This document shows, piece by piece, positions 1 through 11,100 of a stretch of DNA of 64,000 bases. The notes below the pieces were generated by a model that saw only the letters and a list, made by a program, of their open reading frames with translations, did no database searches and was not told where the DNA came from. Position numbers and translations under genes: made by a program. The stretch's first letter is position 1; each line of letters opens with the position of its first letter. Source of the stretch: Mactromeris polynyma. Its lineage: Eukaryota > Mollusca > Bivalvia > Venerida > Mactridae. Where the stretch lies: contig JASFXZ010000016.1 in NCBI GenBank assembly GCA_032209605.1, forward strand, positions 992,001 through 1,056,000, given 5' to 3'.

Positions 1-588
1 AAACCTCGGTCATACCTTTAGAGTGTTTGAATTTAAGTTTGGGTGATTAATTAAAAATTTAAACTACCCATCTAGACGCCACAAATGTGCCATATATATG
101 GCTTCTGCTATTAATATGCATAGTTATACGTAAACCTTTGACCAGTATGCTAATTCAAAATGCAAAAAATGAGTGTTTGTTTTTCAGCGCTAATCGGTTC
201 AAACGACCGGTCACATGCGAACTTTTTAATCTTCTAAATTAGGTATCGTCATGTTGCACCTAAATGTTGAAGTAATTGTTGTAGAAATATATTTAATTAG
301 CAGCAACGGCGAGTGAGCTCTCTGACTAGTTAAAAATGTTTAAAATTTTAGATTATTATTTCACAATACGTTCAGTAGAGTCAATTAGAGAATCTAGAAA
401 CTGTTAACTGTAAAGTACATTAAATAGTAGCTCCCCTTTCTGCCCGTGGTCAACTTGTATTGCCAGCTTGGGGTGTAATGGATTCCGTCCCCCTTTTGTC
501 CCCTCCTCTCAGTCTACTATTATAATTCCTTATTATCCCATCCCCATAGACGTTTGCCCTGATACCTCCTCTACTCTTAGTGTTTGGT
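1..588. other. AT-rich intergenic DNA
   Basis: No coding exon, RNA gene or repeat family could be supported here. The last 150 bases become more GC-rich where they run into the 61-bp minisatellite. Confidence 0.5.
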
Positions 589-1260
589 GTGCTGATGTTT
601 CTCTGGGAGCTGTATGGGGTGGCATTGTATGGTGAATGTGGCGTTCCCTGTGCTGATGTATCTCTGAGAGCTGTATGGGGTGGCATTGTATGGTGAATGT
701 GGCGTTCCCTGTGCTGATGTTTCTCTGAGAGCTGTATGGGGTGGCATTGTATGGTGAATGTGGCGTTCCCTTTGCTGATGTATCTCTGAGAGCTGTATGG
801 GGTGGCATTGTATGGTGAATGTGGCATTCCCTGTGCTGATGTTTCTCTGAGAGCTGTATGGGGTGGCATTGTATGGTGAATGTGGCGTTCCCTGTGCTGA
901 TGTATCTCTGAGAGCTGTATGGGGTGGCATTGTATGGTGAATGTGGCGTTTCCTGTGCTGATGTATCTCTGAGAGCTGTATGGGGTGGCATTGTATGGTG
1001 AATGTGGCGTTCCCTGTGCTGATGTATCTCTGAGAGCTGTATGGGATGGCATTGTATGGTGAATGTGGCGTTCCCTGTGCTGATGTATCTCTGAGAGCTG
1101 TATGGGGTGGCATTGTATGGTGAATGTGGCGTTCCCTGTGCTGATGTATCTCTGAGAGCTGTATGGGGTGGCATTGTATGGTGAATGTGGCGTTCCCTGT
1201 GCTGATGTTTCTCTGGGAGCTGTATGGGGTGGCATTGTATGGTGAATGTGGCGTTCCCTG
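589..1260. repeat. 61-bp minisatellite, 11 copies
   Basis: Eleven near-identical 61-bp units are seen, each starting gtgctgatgt and containing gtatggggtggcattgta. Variants are point changes only, such as tttctctg/tatctctg and cctttg/cctgtg. Because 61 is not a multiple of 3, each minus-strand frame passes through all phases, and all three minus frames are open across the array (ORFs of 213-261 codons with a 61-aa period). The open frames are a property of a unit lacking stops on that strand. There is no start context, domain or splice signal to suggest a protein. Confidence 0.95.
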
Positions 1261-2689
1261 TATCAACTTTACCCGTCCTTTATAACCTTCATAAATACGC
1301 CGGTCACCGAGTACAATACAATATTATACAATTTACTTTGCTGTATCAAAATTATAGACATTGAAATGAAGTTTATGAAGGCTTAAACAAAATTACAGAA
1401 ATCGACGAATATAGACGAACAAATCATTAGATAGTTTACCATACATGCTCGTTCGTATTTATCATACAATAAATTCGCCTTGTTTCCTGTAAAAGTTAGA
1501 TCATAATGTTTTATTTATTAATGCAGTGTGATATCATAAGTTTTATACATAAGCCATTAATAATGAACCATAATATAATATTTATCCATAGTTTATACGC
1601 ATGTATGAAACGTAAGCTTTAATTTATCACAATCTTCTCCAAGAACAGTTTCGCCGTTACAAACGTGTTTTACTGTATTTTAACCACTGAAATACACCAC
1701 CGACAGATAACAAAACTGCGTAGGACTATTGTTACAGTTATTGTTGTTTAGAGACAAGCTAGACAACAATAGTCTATAGATTCAACAAAAAACAGATAAA
1801 ACATTTATGATGCTGGTGTCGAAAAAACTTGATATAATGTAAACACACAGAACAATATAGTTGTGTTACGTTGAAGGCTACCGGCTGTTCTAGATTCCGG
1901 TGTAACAATCTGAGATAGGACGCCGTATTACACGAATTAACAACAGTTCTACTTGAGTCTGATTTACCGTTTTTACGGCAATTTACGAACATTTTTCATT
2001 TTTTCAAGTATCCGAAATCAACTGAAAACACGACCACCTCGTTGTTGAGTATGATTTATTAACGAAATCATTTTTTTCTACGCTCGATTGTAAATTTCTG
2101 TTAATCGTTTACAACCGAACAACCACACACATGCCCCACATTCTCATGTTTTATTTCAGTGCTTCGGTTGTTTCATGACAGAGAAAAATCACTGACTTGA
2201 ATTATGAAACTAATTTATGACTTTTGTTACTAATACTTAGCGGTATATGAAACAGTATATGGTCGATTTGCGCCGTTAACAGCAGCTCCTGTGTGGTATT
2301 TTGAACATAAATGCGGTATAATTTCATCTTGTTACAAAACCGTCAAGTTCTAATTGCGAGCAAATTAGTGGCAAATCGTGCATACAATTGATTAATTATG
2401 CTTTACTCAAAATCGAAGAACAGATTAAATCAAATATGACTAAATAAGGTCATTGGTTATATACACTGTGTTTAACATACAACGTAGTTTATTTCTCTAA
2501 ACTCTACTTTAATATTCACTAAATAAAAAATGCAGAGAGAAATTTCGTTGAAAATAACACGGCCCAAACCATTTATAAAGGTCAGACCTTTTTTATTTTA
2601 AAGTGAGGTATTTTGGCTGTATTAGAGAGGTTGTTGCTCTTGTTAAATTAATTACATTCTCACTACAGGAAAAAATAATAGTTTGGTTG
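1261..2689. other. intergenic DNA, no gene seen
   Basis: AT-rich sequence with only short chance ORFs. Near 2615-2670 a stretch with gaggttgttgctcttg and ctcactacagg resembles fragments also present at 3220-3245, 45890-45945, 48550-48625 and 52107-52273. It is probably a decayed small DNA element. Confidence 0.45.
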
Positions 2690-2892
2690 GGTGTCACGTG
2701 ATAGTGATAGGGGTGTCACGTGATAGTGATAGGGGTGTCACGTGATAATGATAGGGGTGTCACGTGATAGTGATAGGGTGTCACGTGATAGTGATATGGG
2801 GTGTCACGTGATAGTGATAGGGGTGTCACGTGATAGGGGTGTCACGTGATAGTGATACGGGTGTCACGTGATAGTGATAGGGGTGTTACGAA
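2690..2892. repeat. 22-bp minisatellite carrying TCACGTGA boxes
   Basis: About ten tandem units of nominally 22 bp (gtgtcacgtgatagtgatag core). Nine keep the perfect palindrome TCACGTGA and the tenth has decayed to gtgttacga. One unit is shortened by about 5 bp (near 2842). TCACGTGA contains the CACGTG E-box bound by USF, Myc/Max and MiT/TFE bHLH-zip factors in animals, so the array is a dense homotypic cluster. No gene lies within several kb to support a regulatory role. Confidence 0.9.
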
Positions 2893-3251
2893 TTCCGGTA
2901 CATTGCAATATGCAGTCGACCTGTATTGTACCACGATATGAAATGAACGTACCGTTTTTAAGGTGCTATATTTGCTATCAGCTAAAAGGTTACTGGCTAA
3001 ATATATGAAATGATCTAGTTATGAAATCCTCATATTAAATTACTTGTCAAAAACAGAAATATAATTGTTTCATATTTATTGCGTGCAACACATTTAAAGA
3101 GTTTGTATTCGAAATAGCTTAGGTTAATGAAGCAATTGATATCGCGGTAATGATTTTAATACGTTGCCATTTTATTGCAATAGATCATGGTACCATTCAC
3201 TCGTATCGTGACATCACTAGTTGAAGAGAGGTTGTTGCTCAAAAGAGAACC

Positions 3252-3745
3252 GTTAGCGATATGAGGAAGTTGCACTGCAGTAAGCAATGTACATGAGGAG
3301 GTTGCACTGCAGTAAACTATGTACATGAGGAGGTTGCACTGCAGTAAACTAGATACATGAGGAGGTTGCACTGCAGTAAGCTAGGTACATGAGGAGGTTG
3401 CACTGCAGTAAACTAGGTACATGAGGAGGTTGCACTGCAGTAAGCTAGGTACATGAGGAGGTTGCACTGCAGTAAACTAGGTACATGAGGATGTTGCACT
3501 GCAGTAAATTAGGTACATGAGGAGGTTGCACTGCAGTAAATTAGGTACATGAGGAGGTTGCACTGCAGTAAACTAGGTACATGAGGATGTTGCACTGCAG
3601 TAAGCTAGGTACATGAGGAGGTTGCACTGCAGTAAATTAGGTACATGAGGAGGTTGCACTGCAGTAAATTAGGTACATGAGGAGGTTGCACTGCAGTAAA
3701 TTAGGTACATGAGGAGGTTGCACTGCAGTAAACTAGGTACATGAA
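3252..3745. repeat. 32-bp minisatellite, 15 copies
   Basis: Fifteen units of 32 bp share the core gaggttgcactgcagtaa followed by a variable ctaggtacat. Each carries the 8-bp palindrome ACTGCAGT. Divergence is higher at the left edge (taagcaatgtac), as expected for an array that decays from its ends. Two units read gaggatgtt instead of gaggaggtt. Confidence 0.95.
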
Positions 3746-6700
3746 TAAACTTATTATATTATCCATGCGAAAATGTCAATAGTTTCAGTAAAACATTCAC
3801 CCTAATTTCACTCAACCCTTGCAGTTTTAGATCTTTGGTACATAAAACATTGATCAATCATTTCGTACAAAATAGATTTATGATCTTTACTATCGTTTCG
3901 ACATTTACATGACATTTTCTGCTTATTTACATGTGTTTGGGTAGAAACATACACAACAGTATGCATGTTTGTCGGTGCCAGATTAATGCGCAAGATTAAA
4001 GTCATTACAAGACATTTATAAAGCTACAAATGGATGCCTCGGGTAGGCGTTTTAAACATGTTAATCTTGACGTTGATTACTCTTGGATGAATTACGAGCG
4101 AATTTCTCTTCCGAGATTAATTACAAATTAGTAATTACCATGCAATTACGGTTTCTTGCTACTATAAGCAACATTTCTTGTCTAGTACGACTAATGTTTG
4201 CCCTGGAGCGGATCAAATTGCCATAAAGGTAACAGGAATTTCTGGGAAAACTTCGACATGTCAATCAAATGTAAAACTAGTCTGAGATGAAATAACAATG
4301 GTTTAAACTGTGTTTATTTTATTGTGCTCTGTGGTAGAATACTAAAATACTTTGTTTCACCTATATTTCAATATGTACGAAACGTACGGATACACACACA
4401 GACAAACCGATTGATTGACAGGCGTACGAATGGGTGAACGACCAGAAGTAGAGGGGAAATACACGCATTATTTACCAGTGCTTATCATAGGACTTTATGT
4501 GTACCACTCTGTTACCAACCGCTACCCTCGCTTGCCACAACAACTGGTATAAACAGGAGACGGAAACATACATACACCCAGCTGCTTGGATATTAAGTTA
4601 TCACCTGTCAATGAACACACTTATGCTTCTAATTTGCTTTGATTGTTTTTGCTTTAGGTAAATAATGTCGTGCCGCTACTATTCTATGCCGCTAATCTAC
4701 TATCCGAGTACATGGGATTATCCGAAATGAGTAGCAATTCAACTCCTATGTGTTACAGGTTTAGACATCTGCTTATTATACCAGCACAGTCTGTACCAAT
4801 CATCCGTCAGAGAAACAAGAACTATTTTGGACATTTGAAGAGTGCTCCCCTGAGAGCAATGTACGAACAAATTGTACTCCTGGTCAGTGTCAGTCGTGTG
4901 ATAAAGTCTAAATTGGGTAATAACTGAAGCATATGTTGTACATTTACTGTGTTCTGTTCGATGTTTCCGAGCAGATTCGATTCATTCATTCTGTTGTTAT
5001 TTGTCCACAAATGTCGTTACATATACAGCCACACGTGTTTAGATAGTTCAAGGTATTCGATTGTCGCCTTGTACATTGCGGCGTAGTTTCAAAGCTTGGC
5101 TTTGGGGTGTTTACCAGACATCTGAATCGGTTCTACACTGGAGCTGAGGGACATACAGAATGAAATATAATATAGACTTTGAGTAGATTGTACAAAACTA
5201 TACCAGGAAAACGTGTTGATCTACACTGGTTCAAACATAATATTATAGTGTTTATTAATTTATTAAAGTCTCATCTTTGTACGAGCATAAAATATACATA
5301 GACAATAAAGAACAAAAGACATTGCATAAAGCCATTCTAACACGGACATAATATACACCATGGTTTATATGTCCGTGATTCTAATAATAATTATAAGAGC
5401 ATATGCATCATACATAAGAATATATACAATAAATTATAAGGCTACCGTCAAGCCAAAATGTTAACATAAATATTTAATGAAGACCATGAAAGAGTGACGT
5501 AAAAACAAACATTATCATAATCACATAAAATCATAAGAATGAATATCTATCAGTTTTTGTAAATAGTTGATAGACTGTATATATACATAGATGTCGACAA
5601 TTTTAACAAGATGATTTAAGGAAATGTGAGGACACCGAATTAACATATCAATATACATGTACAACAAATATGAAATCATGATTTGATTTTTTTAAGGATA
5701 TGGAGATGATATGCAATTTGAATGAGCCATAAATCTGTAATACAAAAACAAGTTGTATATGTAATGTGGATACGTCATATTTCCTGAACAACTCAGTACG
5801 AAATGCGTTTTTAATTGTATTTCCATGTAATTACATATTAGTCATTTGCTGTCAGGCGATATAAACTATAGAACATTGTTGCAAGCACAAACATTAATGT
5901 ATAGGTCTTATCAACGTCTGTGAATTGTCGTACACGTGTGCGTTTTTTTGTAATTTTATGTCAACTGCGTATGGAGATAAGCATTGTATTAGAACAATGA
6001 ACAAAATGGTTTCGAAGAATCGCTGATAGACTTTCATTGTTTACACTGTTGTGTTCGTGGTGTATTGTTTTCAATTTTATTGCTTTATTTTTCTACAGTT
6101 AATCTCAGCAGGACACAATGATGAAGCGAAACAACAGCTTATATCTTATGTGGTAATCACAGACTGAAAGCATTGCGCAAATCTCTGACGCATAAGAAAT
6201 TATATCAACATACATCATATGTTAATGAATTCAGACTGGATTACTGCCTTTACGTCCTGCAAGGATTGTCTTCACCGCTATCAGTCTACCAAATCACAGT
6301 TCTGGCCTTAAATCGTTAATTCCTGAAAGGTAACCATTAAACCTTCATTTTTAAACCCCCTTTTTCCATCTGACGAATGTACGTACGTCAATGCATTAAC
6401 AAGTTGTGCGTAATATCCACACTTACAAAAACTTACAAAAACTGGAAAGACAATAAATTCAAGTACACTCACTTCTCCTCCCGTTCTGTTAGATCGAGAT
6501 AATATATTGGCGATGGCATTTCTTTTCTAAAACTTACAATCAGTGGCTTTTTTGGTTGCTGGCTGAGAATTGAACCCTTTTAACACGTCCGGGGTTGTGA
6601 TACTTGCTTGTTTAAACGTTCGATACATTATAATAATTATAATTGATATAATAAATAATAATGTAACATGCGTGACTCTGAATAATAATTATCAAAATAA

Positions 6701-7663
6701 TATTAACATAATCAATGAAGCTACCACGGAATAAAAGGTTTATTGGATGTAAGATTTATCATGACAAATATACAAAGGTCGTCTTGTTTGCATATAAATA
6801 TATCATCGAAAACATTAATTATTAATCACGAACAGTCATGGACGTGTTGTTACAATATTGTTTGATATATCGAGGTGTTGGCACCAGAACTAGCTATCTA
6901 CATATAAATTTATTAAGGAGATGGAAGATTCTGGCTCTAACCCCTCGAATATGATTGTTCATCAGTGCTACAGCAGACAGGGTTACATTTTGTTATCGTC
7001 CGGTAAATATCGCTTGGATAGATTGATAACACCAAGGTATATGTTGAACATTCAAGCAAATATTTGTATTCTGATCTCGATAGTTCGTGACTTTTGTATA
7101 AATACGTTTCATATTACATTGTATACGTTTTGCTACGATTAATTATTTACAGAGTCAATGAGTATTTGAGTAGTATCAGAGTGTCAGAGAATGAAGTCAG
7201 GAAATGATTTTTGAAATGGTAAATAAACTTGTATGTAACTCTAGATGGATAAAGACCGCTTGTAAAATGTTTGAATTTATAAGAGAAATCTAGAATCATG
7301 CAGTAAGAAATGGTAGCGTAAGGAACGACCACTCGCAGAACATAACCGATATTCACGGATCCCTGTGGTACAGAACTGAAATATGGGTCGGGGGTACAAA
7401 AAAACGAAAAAGGGGCCTGGGGTTCATCACAGGACTGTAAACCAAATAAACATGAAGAGAAACTCTGCAACACAACTGTCTCAGAGCTTTAATAGCACAC
7501 ATAATGGAAGGAGGGGGGTTCAATGTAACGGTGTGTCGATATCACTTTAAGCATGGATAGAGTGCAGCCGTATTTATACGTAACCATGTGAGTATCAACA
7601 AATAAAGTTTCAAAATAGTGAAATATAAGAAAATGTCGATGTAGAAACCATGGGAACATATAG
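3746..7663. other. intergenic DNA, no gene supported
   Basis: Only short ORFs without domains were found, the longest being 85 codons at 4670-4927. The stretch contains the small perfect-armed hairpin listed separately at 5341-5377. Confidence 0.45.
5341..5377. repeat. short inverted repeat (hairpin)
   Basis: A 37-bp near-palindrome begins cacggacata and ends tatgtccgtg. Its right half, read on the minus strand, gives 18 bases identical to the left end of the hairpin element at 63876-63984. The two may be relics of one small foldback family. Confidence 0.55.
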
Positions 7664-7842
7664 AGTAGAACCTCACTTAAAGACGACCTCAATAACAGGA
7701 GCACCTCGGAATTAAGTACGCAATTTTCACGTCCACTTTTACTGTTTTGCTCTTTATTCAACCTCAATATTAAGACCATCGTAATAAGAAGACCAGTTTT
7801 CAAGGGTCCTAATGCTGGTCTTATTATCGAGGTATTACTGTA
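7664..7842. mobile_element. MITE-like element, family 'cagtaaaacctc' (copy 1)
   Basis: One of at least five dispersed copies of about 150-185 bp. Their ends read cagtaaaacctc ... gaggttttactg, with internal inverted segments of the type gaccacctcaat / attgaggtggtc. This copy is in inverse orientation (starting gtagaacctcactt and ending ttactgta) and is moderately decayed. Terminal inverted repeats flanked by TA fit a non-autonomous pogo/Tc1-like DNA transposon. No transposase is present. Confidence 0.6.
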
Positions 7843-10120
7843 AATAAATGTACCATGTTTTAACTTCACTAGTACGAGTATTATTCAGCATTTCATTTCC
7901 GTAATTGTTTTTCTGGCTCGATGTCTACAAGCTGTGCATAGTAAATGTAAGTATATTTAGTGCTGACCATTTTTTCCACAGTAAAAAGTATATGAATTCA
8001 CATCAGCATTTTCGCCCGGTCATCGACATCTTGCTCTATTTCAACATTCTAGTGCTATGTTCACATTAAAACTTTTATTGTATATTGTCGCCGATTCTGA
8101 ACATGAAAAGATGAATTATTCATTTTGCACAAGTTATGTAATGTAGACACTTTACCGTCTAGCTGTCTCGAGACAGACGAATATGTGACAATATAACCTA
8201 ATTTTAAATTAAAGGAAGTTAATTCAGTTCTCTATTTTCTCCGAGCTATAAACGTGCTTTGTGTACTAATTCCTATGAAAACGCTCTTTTATAAGCCGTT
8301 TTAAACACCAAATGCTGACTGATTCTTAGACAAAAAGTAGGCAACATTTGAAAAAAAGAAGAAATGATATGTTGTTATGTTGTACATCTACATACACTTT
8401 GTCACAAAAAAATGAACATTTAACACAATGTATATACGTATCTGAGCAATACGCAGTAACAGTACAACACAATCATCATATTTTAAAAGCAGACAACGAG
8501 TAACAAAGAATTCTAAATAACGAAATTTTGCTATTTATTTGAGTGATTGTAGGATAAGTATGAGGTTGCCTTCACCGTTAACCCAGTTTTGAACCCCCGT
8601 TGGGGTCCTGATCTGTCCAAGGCGTACAGCTATTTTCACCCACAGTTATGTTGGTGTCTTGTCCCTTCGTTTTTGTAATCGTTCACTTGTATGTATGTAT
8701 GTACAGTTGTACATAGTCTCAATTTGTTTTATTATTATTTCATGCACTCATTTAATCTTGCCTGTGTCTTTGGTTTCTGAAGTTTTATTTATATCGTTGC
8801 GAAACTGTCAGGTTTCAAATAAGATCGGAAATGGGAAGAATTGCTTCATACGTCATATCCACAATCTAATCCCCTCGCATGTAGATCGCCCTCTTCACGA
8901 CAGACATGTGCTTTACCAGCTGATTAAAACAACATTTAATAACACTCAATATGTGCACAGTAGGTCATAGAAATCACGATGTTATTAAAATAAGCTAGAT
9001 ACAAGTGTTATTGTCCAAAAGATATCTGCTACCAAGCATCCGTGACAGTCAAGTTCAGACGTACCAAAAGATCGAGTGCTATTTTGTTTACATCATAATA
9101 TCTATGAATGAAATATAAGCAAATTCCATACATACGTCGGTCAGAAATTTATAGTAAATATTTCCTAAATGAGGAATCCTCTTAAGAGTCTACAGGATGT
9201 AAGGACTGTTCCATAAGTACTAAGTTCCGTTGCAAAGTGACAAGAGCGTGGGCTCGAACAATTAATTGGTATTCATTTTCTGCTTGAAGCATAGTTGTTG
9301 TTATATTTTTAGCAGCTGAATAGGAACGTACACAAACCATTGTGGCATGCTTTCCGTCAAGATATACTCACGTTGGTCACGCGAACATAATTCGCAATTT
9401 CCTTGCTGACGCAATCAAATAGTTCAATGATCGGAGTATTATAACGATATATTTGATGTACGGATATATGTATGATGCTTGATTGTCAGGGATGGTTGCG
9501 GAAGTAAAACATGCGTGCGAGATGTAATGCATAATTAAGACCAAAAATAAACAGCCCTCTATTATAAACTTCAAACTTCATTGCAACACGACGCGGGTAC
9601 TGTATAAGCTGTAATGTTCGCGAGACCGAGCTGTTTGCGAATGTCGCGAATGAAGGAAGTTGCCAAATATCAGCCGGTGTAAATTGGCTCTCACACACTA
9701 CAGAAGTATGTTTGCACGTACAAGTCGGACTATCAAATTCAATGATACCCGTGTCGGCGATTCGCAAACATTTCCGATTTTTGACTCGCGGAATAATCCA
9801 GTTACACAGTAAAACTAATTACTCAACTGCAGTATTTAGACGAAGGGTGCATCAAAACGGACACGTTCCAAATTCTTGACAATCAACTTGATATTTCCTT
9901 CTTCTAGTATTGAATAACAATCAGTTAAAGTTTACGAACCATGTAACTGTGATAACTTGGACAGAAGCTATCAAAGAAAACGCATTACAAATGTTTTCAA
10001 AAATGTTCACATAAACTTTACCTGTAATTCAGACATCGACCTTTTTGCTTTACCGATATAATAAAGGCACAGTGTGTCAATACACCACCTATAGTACCTG
10101 GTAGTGTTGACGTCGTCTGC
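7843..10120. other. intergenic DNA, no gene supported
   Basis: AT-rich with chance ORFs. A slightly GC-richer patch at 8565-8665 (containing cccccgttggggtcctgatc) could be an old repeat, but no second copy was seen in the window. Confidence 0.4.
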
Positions 10121-10370
10121 CCGGTTAGCTCAGATGGTGGAACGCCGGGCCGTCACCTGGGAGGTCCGGGTTCGATTCTCGATAGCCTAACATGTAGCTA
10201 CGGTCTTTTGTTCTCCGCCCGTAATTGACGTTGGCAAGTTGTCAGCTGTTTGCGAAAGGGCAAGTAAGTACTGGTTTATAATAAAATCCAGTTAAACTTA
10301 CCGGGTCAACTAAAGCCATCATGGTATAAGTGAAAGAAATGTTTAAAAGTGGCGTCAAACCCAATACAAT
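10121..10370 (+). mobile_element. tRNA-derived SINE (family S1)
   Basis: The head looks like a tRNA: an A-box-like gcccggttagctcagatgg and a B-box ggtccgggttcgattctc. It is followed by a body with tttgttctccgcccg, gttgtcagctgtttgcg, gtaagtactggtttataa, and a tail ending ggcgtcaaacccaatac. The same body recurs at 13.8-14.4, 30.4-30.7, 35.9-36.1, 38.3-38.6, 41.9-42.1, 47.1-47.3 and 47.4-47.6 kb. The acceptor arm does not close and a body follows, so this is a SINE rather than a working tRNA gene. Confidence 0.75.
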
Positions 10371-10939
10371 AACAATAATAAACCTCAACAATAAACAATA
10401 TTAATAAACAACAATAATAAATTTAAAAAAAATAAAAATAAACAAAGATGTGTTGACATCGATGCCCAATAAGAAGACAATCGTTAGAATGAAACAAATA
10501 CTAATGTGGACATAGTAGTTGGTTAGTATACATGTAATAGGCAGGGCCTCGTTAAAACTAATCAGACATATCAGTAAGATCAGAAATCCTGTGTGTATGA
10601 TTACGATCTCTATTTATAAACAAGTAAGGAACGTCCGGTAACAAAGACACAACAACATCCGCATATATGTACTTTGTTTTTGTTTATCACAACAAAACAT
10701 TTTACTTTTCATAGAATATTTAAAGCGGAATTACATACTTTATTTGATTAATGGATGTAAAAAATGATTTTACATATATGTAAGTAATGACAGTCTTGTC
10801 GGGGAAATAGCTTCTATTTTGATGAATTTGACAAAATTTTGCAATAACCAAAATTATTTCTGACTTTCTTCTAAGAAACTTGGCTGTTTCTAAAAACCGC
10901 AGAATATGACTGACGATTTCTGACATGAACACTTGAATT

Positions 10940-11100
10940 AAAGCCCACCTGGGACCCTTGAAATCTGGTCTTCTTATTGAGGTGGTCCTAATATTGAAGT
11001 TGAAAAAATAACAAAACGGTGAAAATGGACTTGAAAACTGAGTTCTTAATTTTGAGGTGGTCCTATTATTGAGGTGGACTTTAAGTGAAGTTTTACTGTA
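10940..11100. mobile_element. MITE-like element, family 'cagtaaaacctc' (copy 2)
   Basis: Contains gacccttgaaatctggtc, gtgaaaatggacttgaaa and the terminal gaagttttactgta of the family. The left terminus is eroded, so the start is approximate. Confidence 0.55.

Noticed and set aside
450..1266. Three long minus-strand ORFs (213-261 codons) with PYNATPYSSQR-type repeats
   Set aside because: They are three frames of the same 61-bp minisatellite; no unique sequence, start context or domain.
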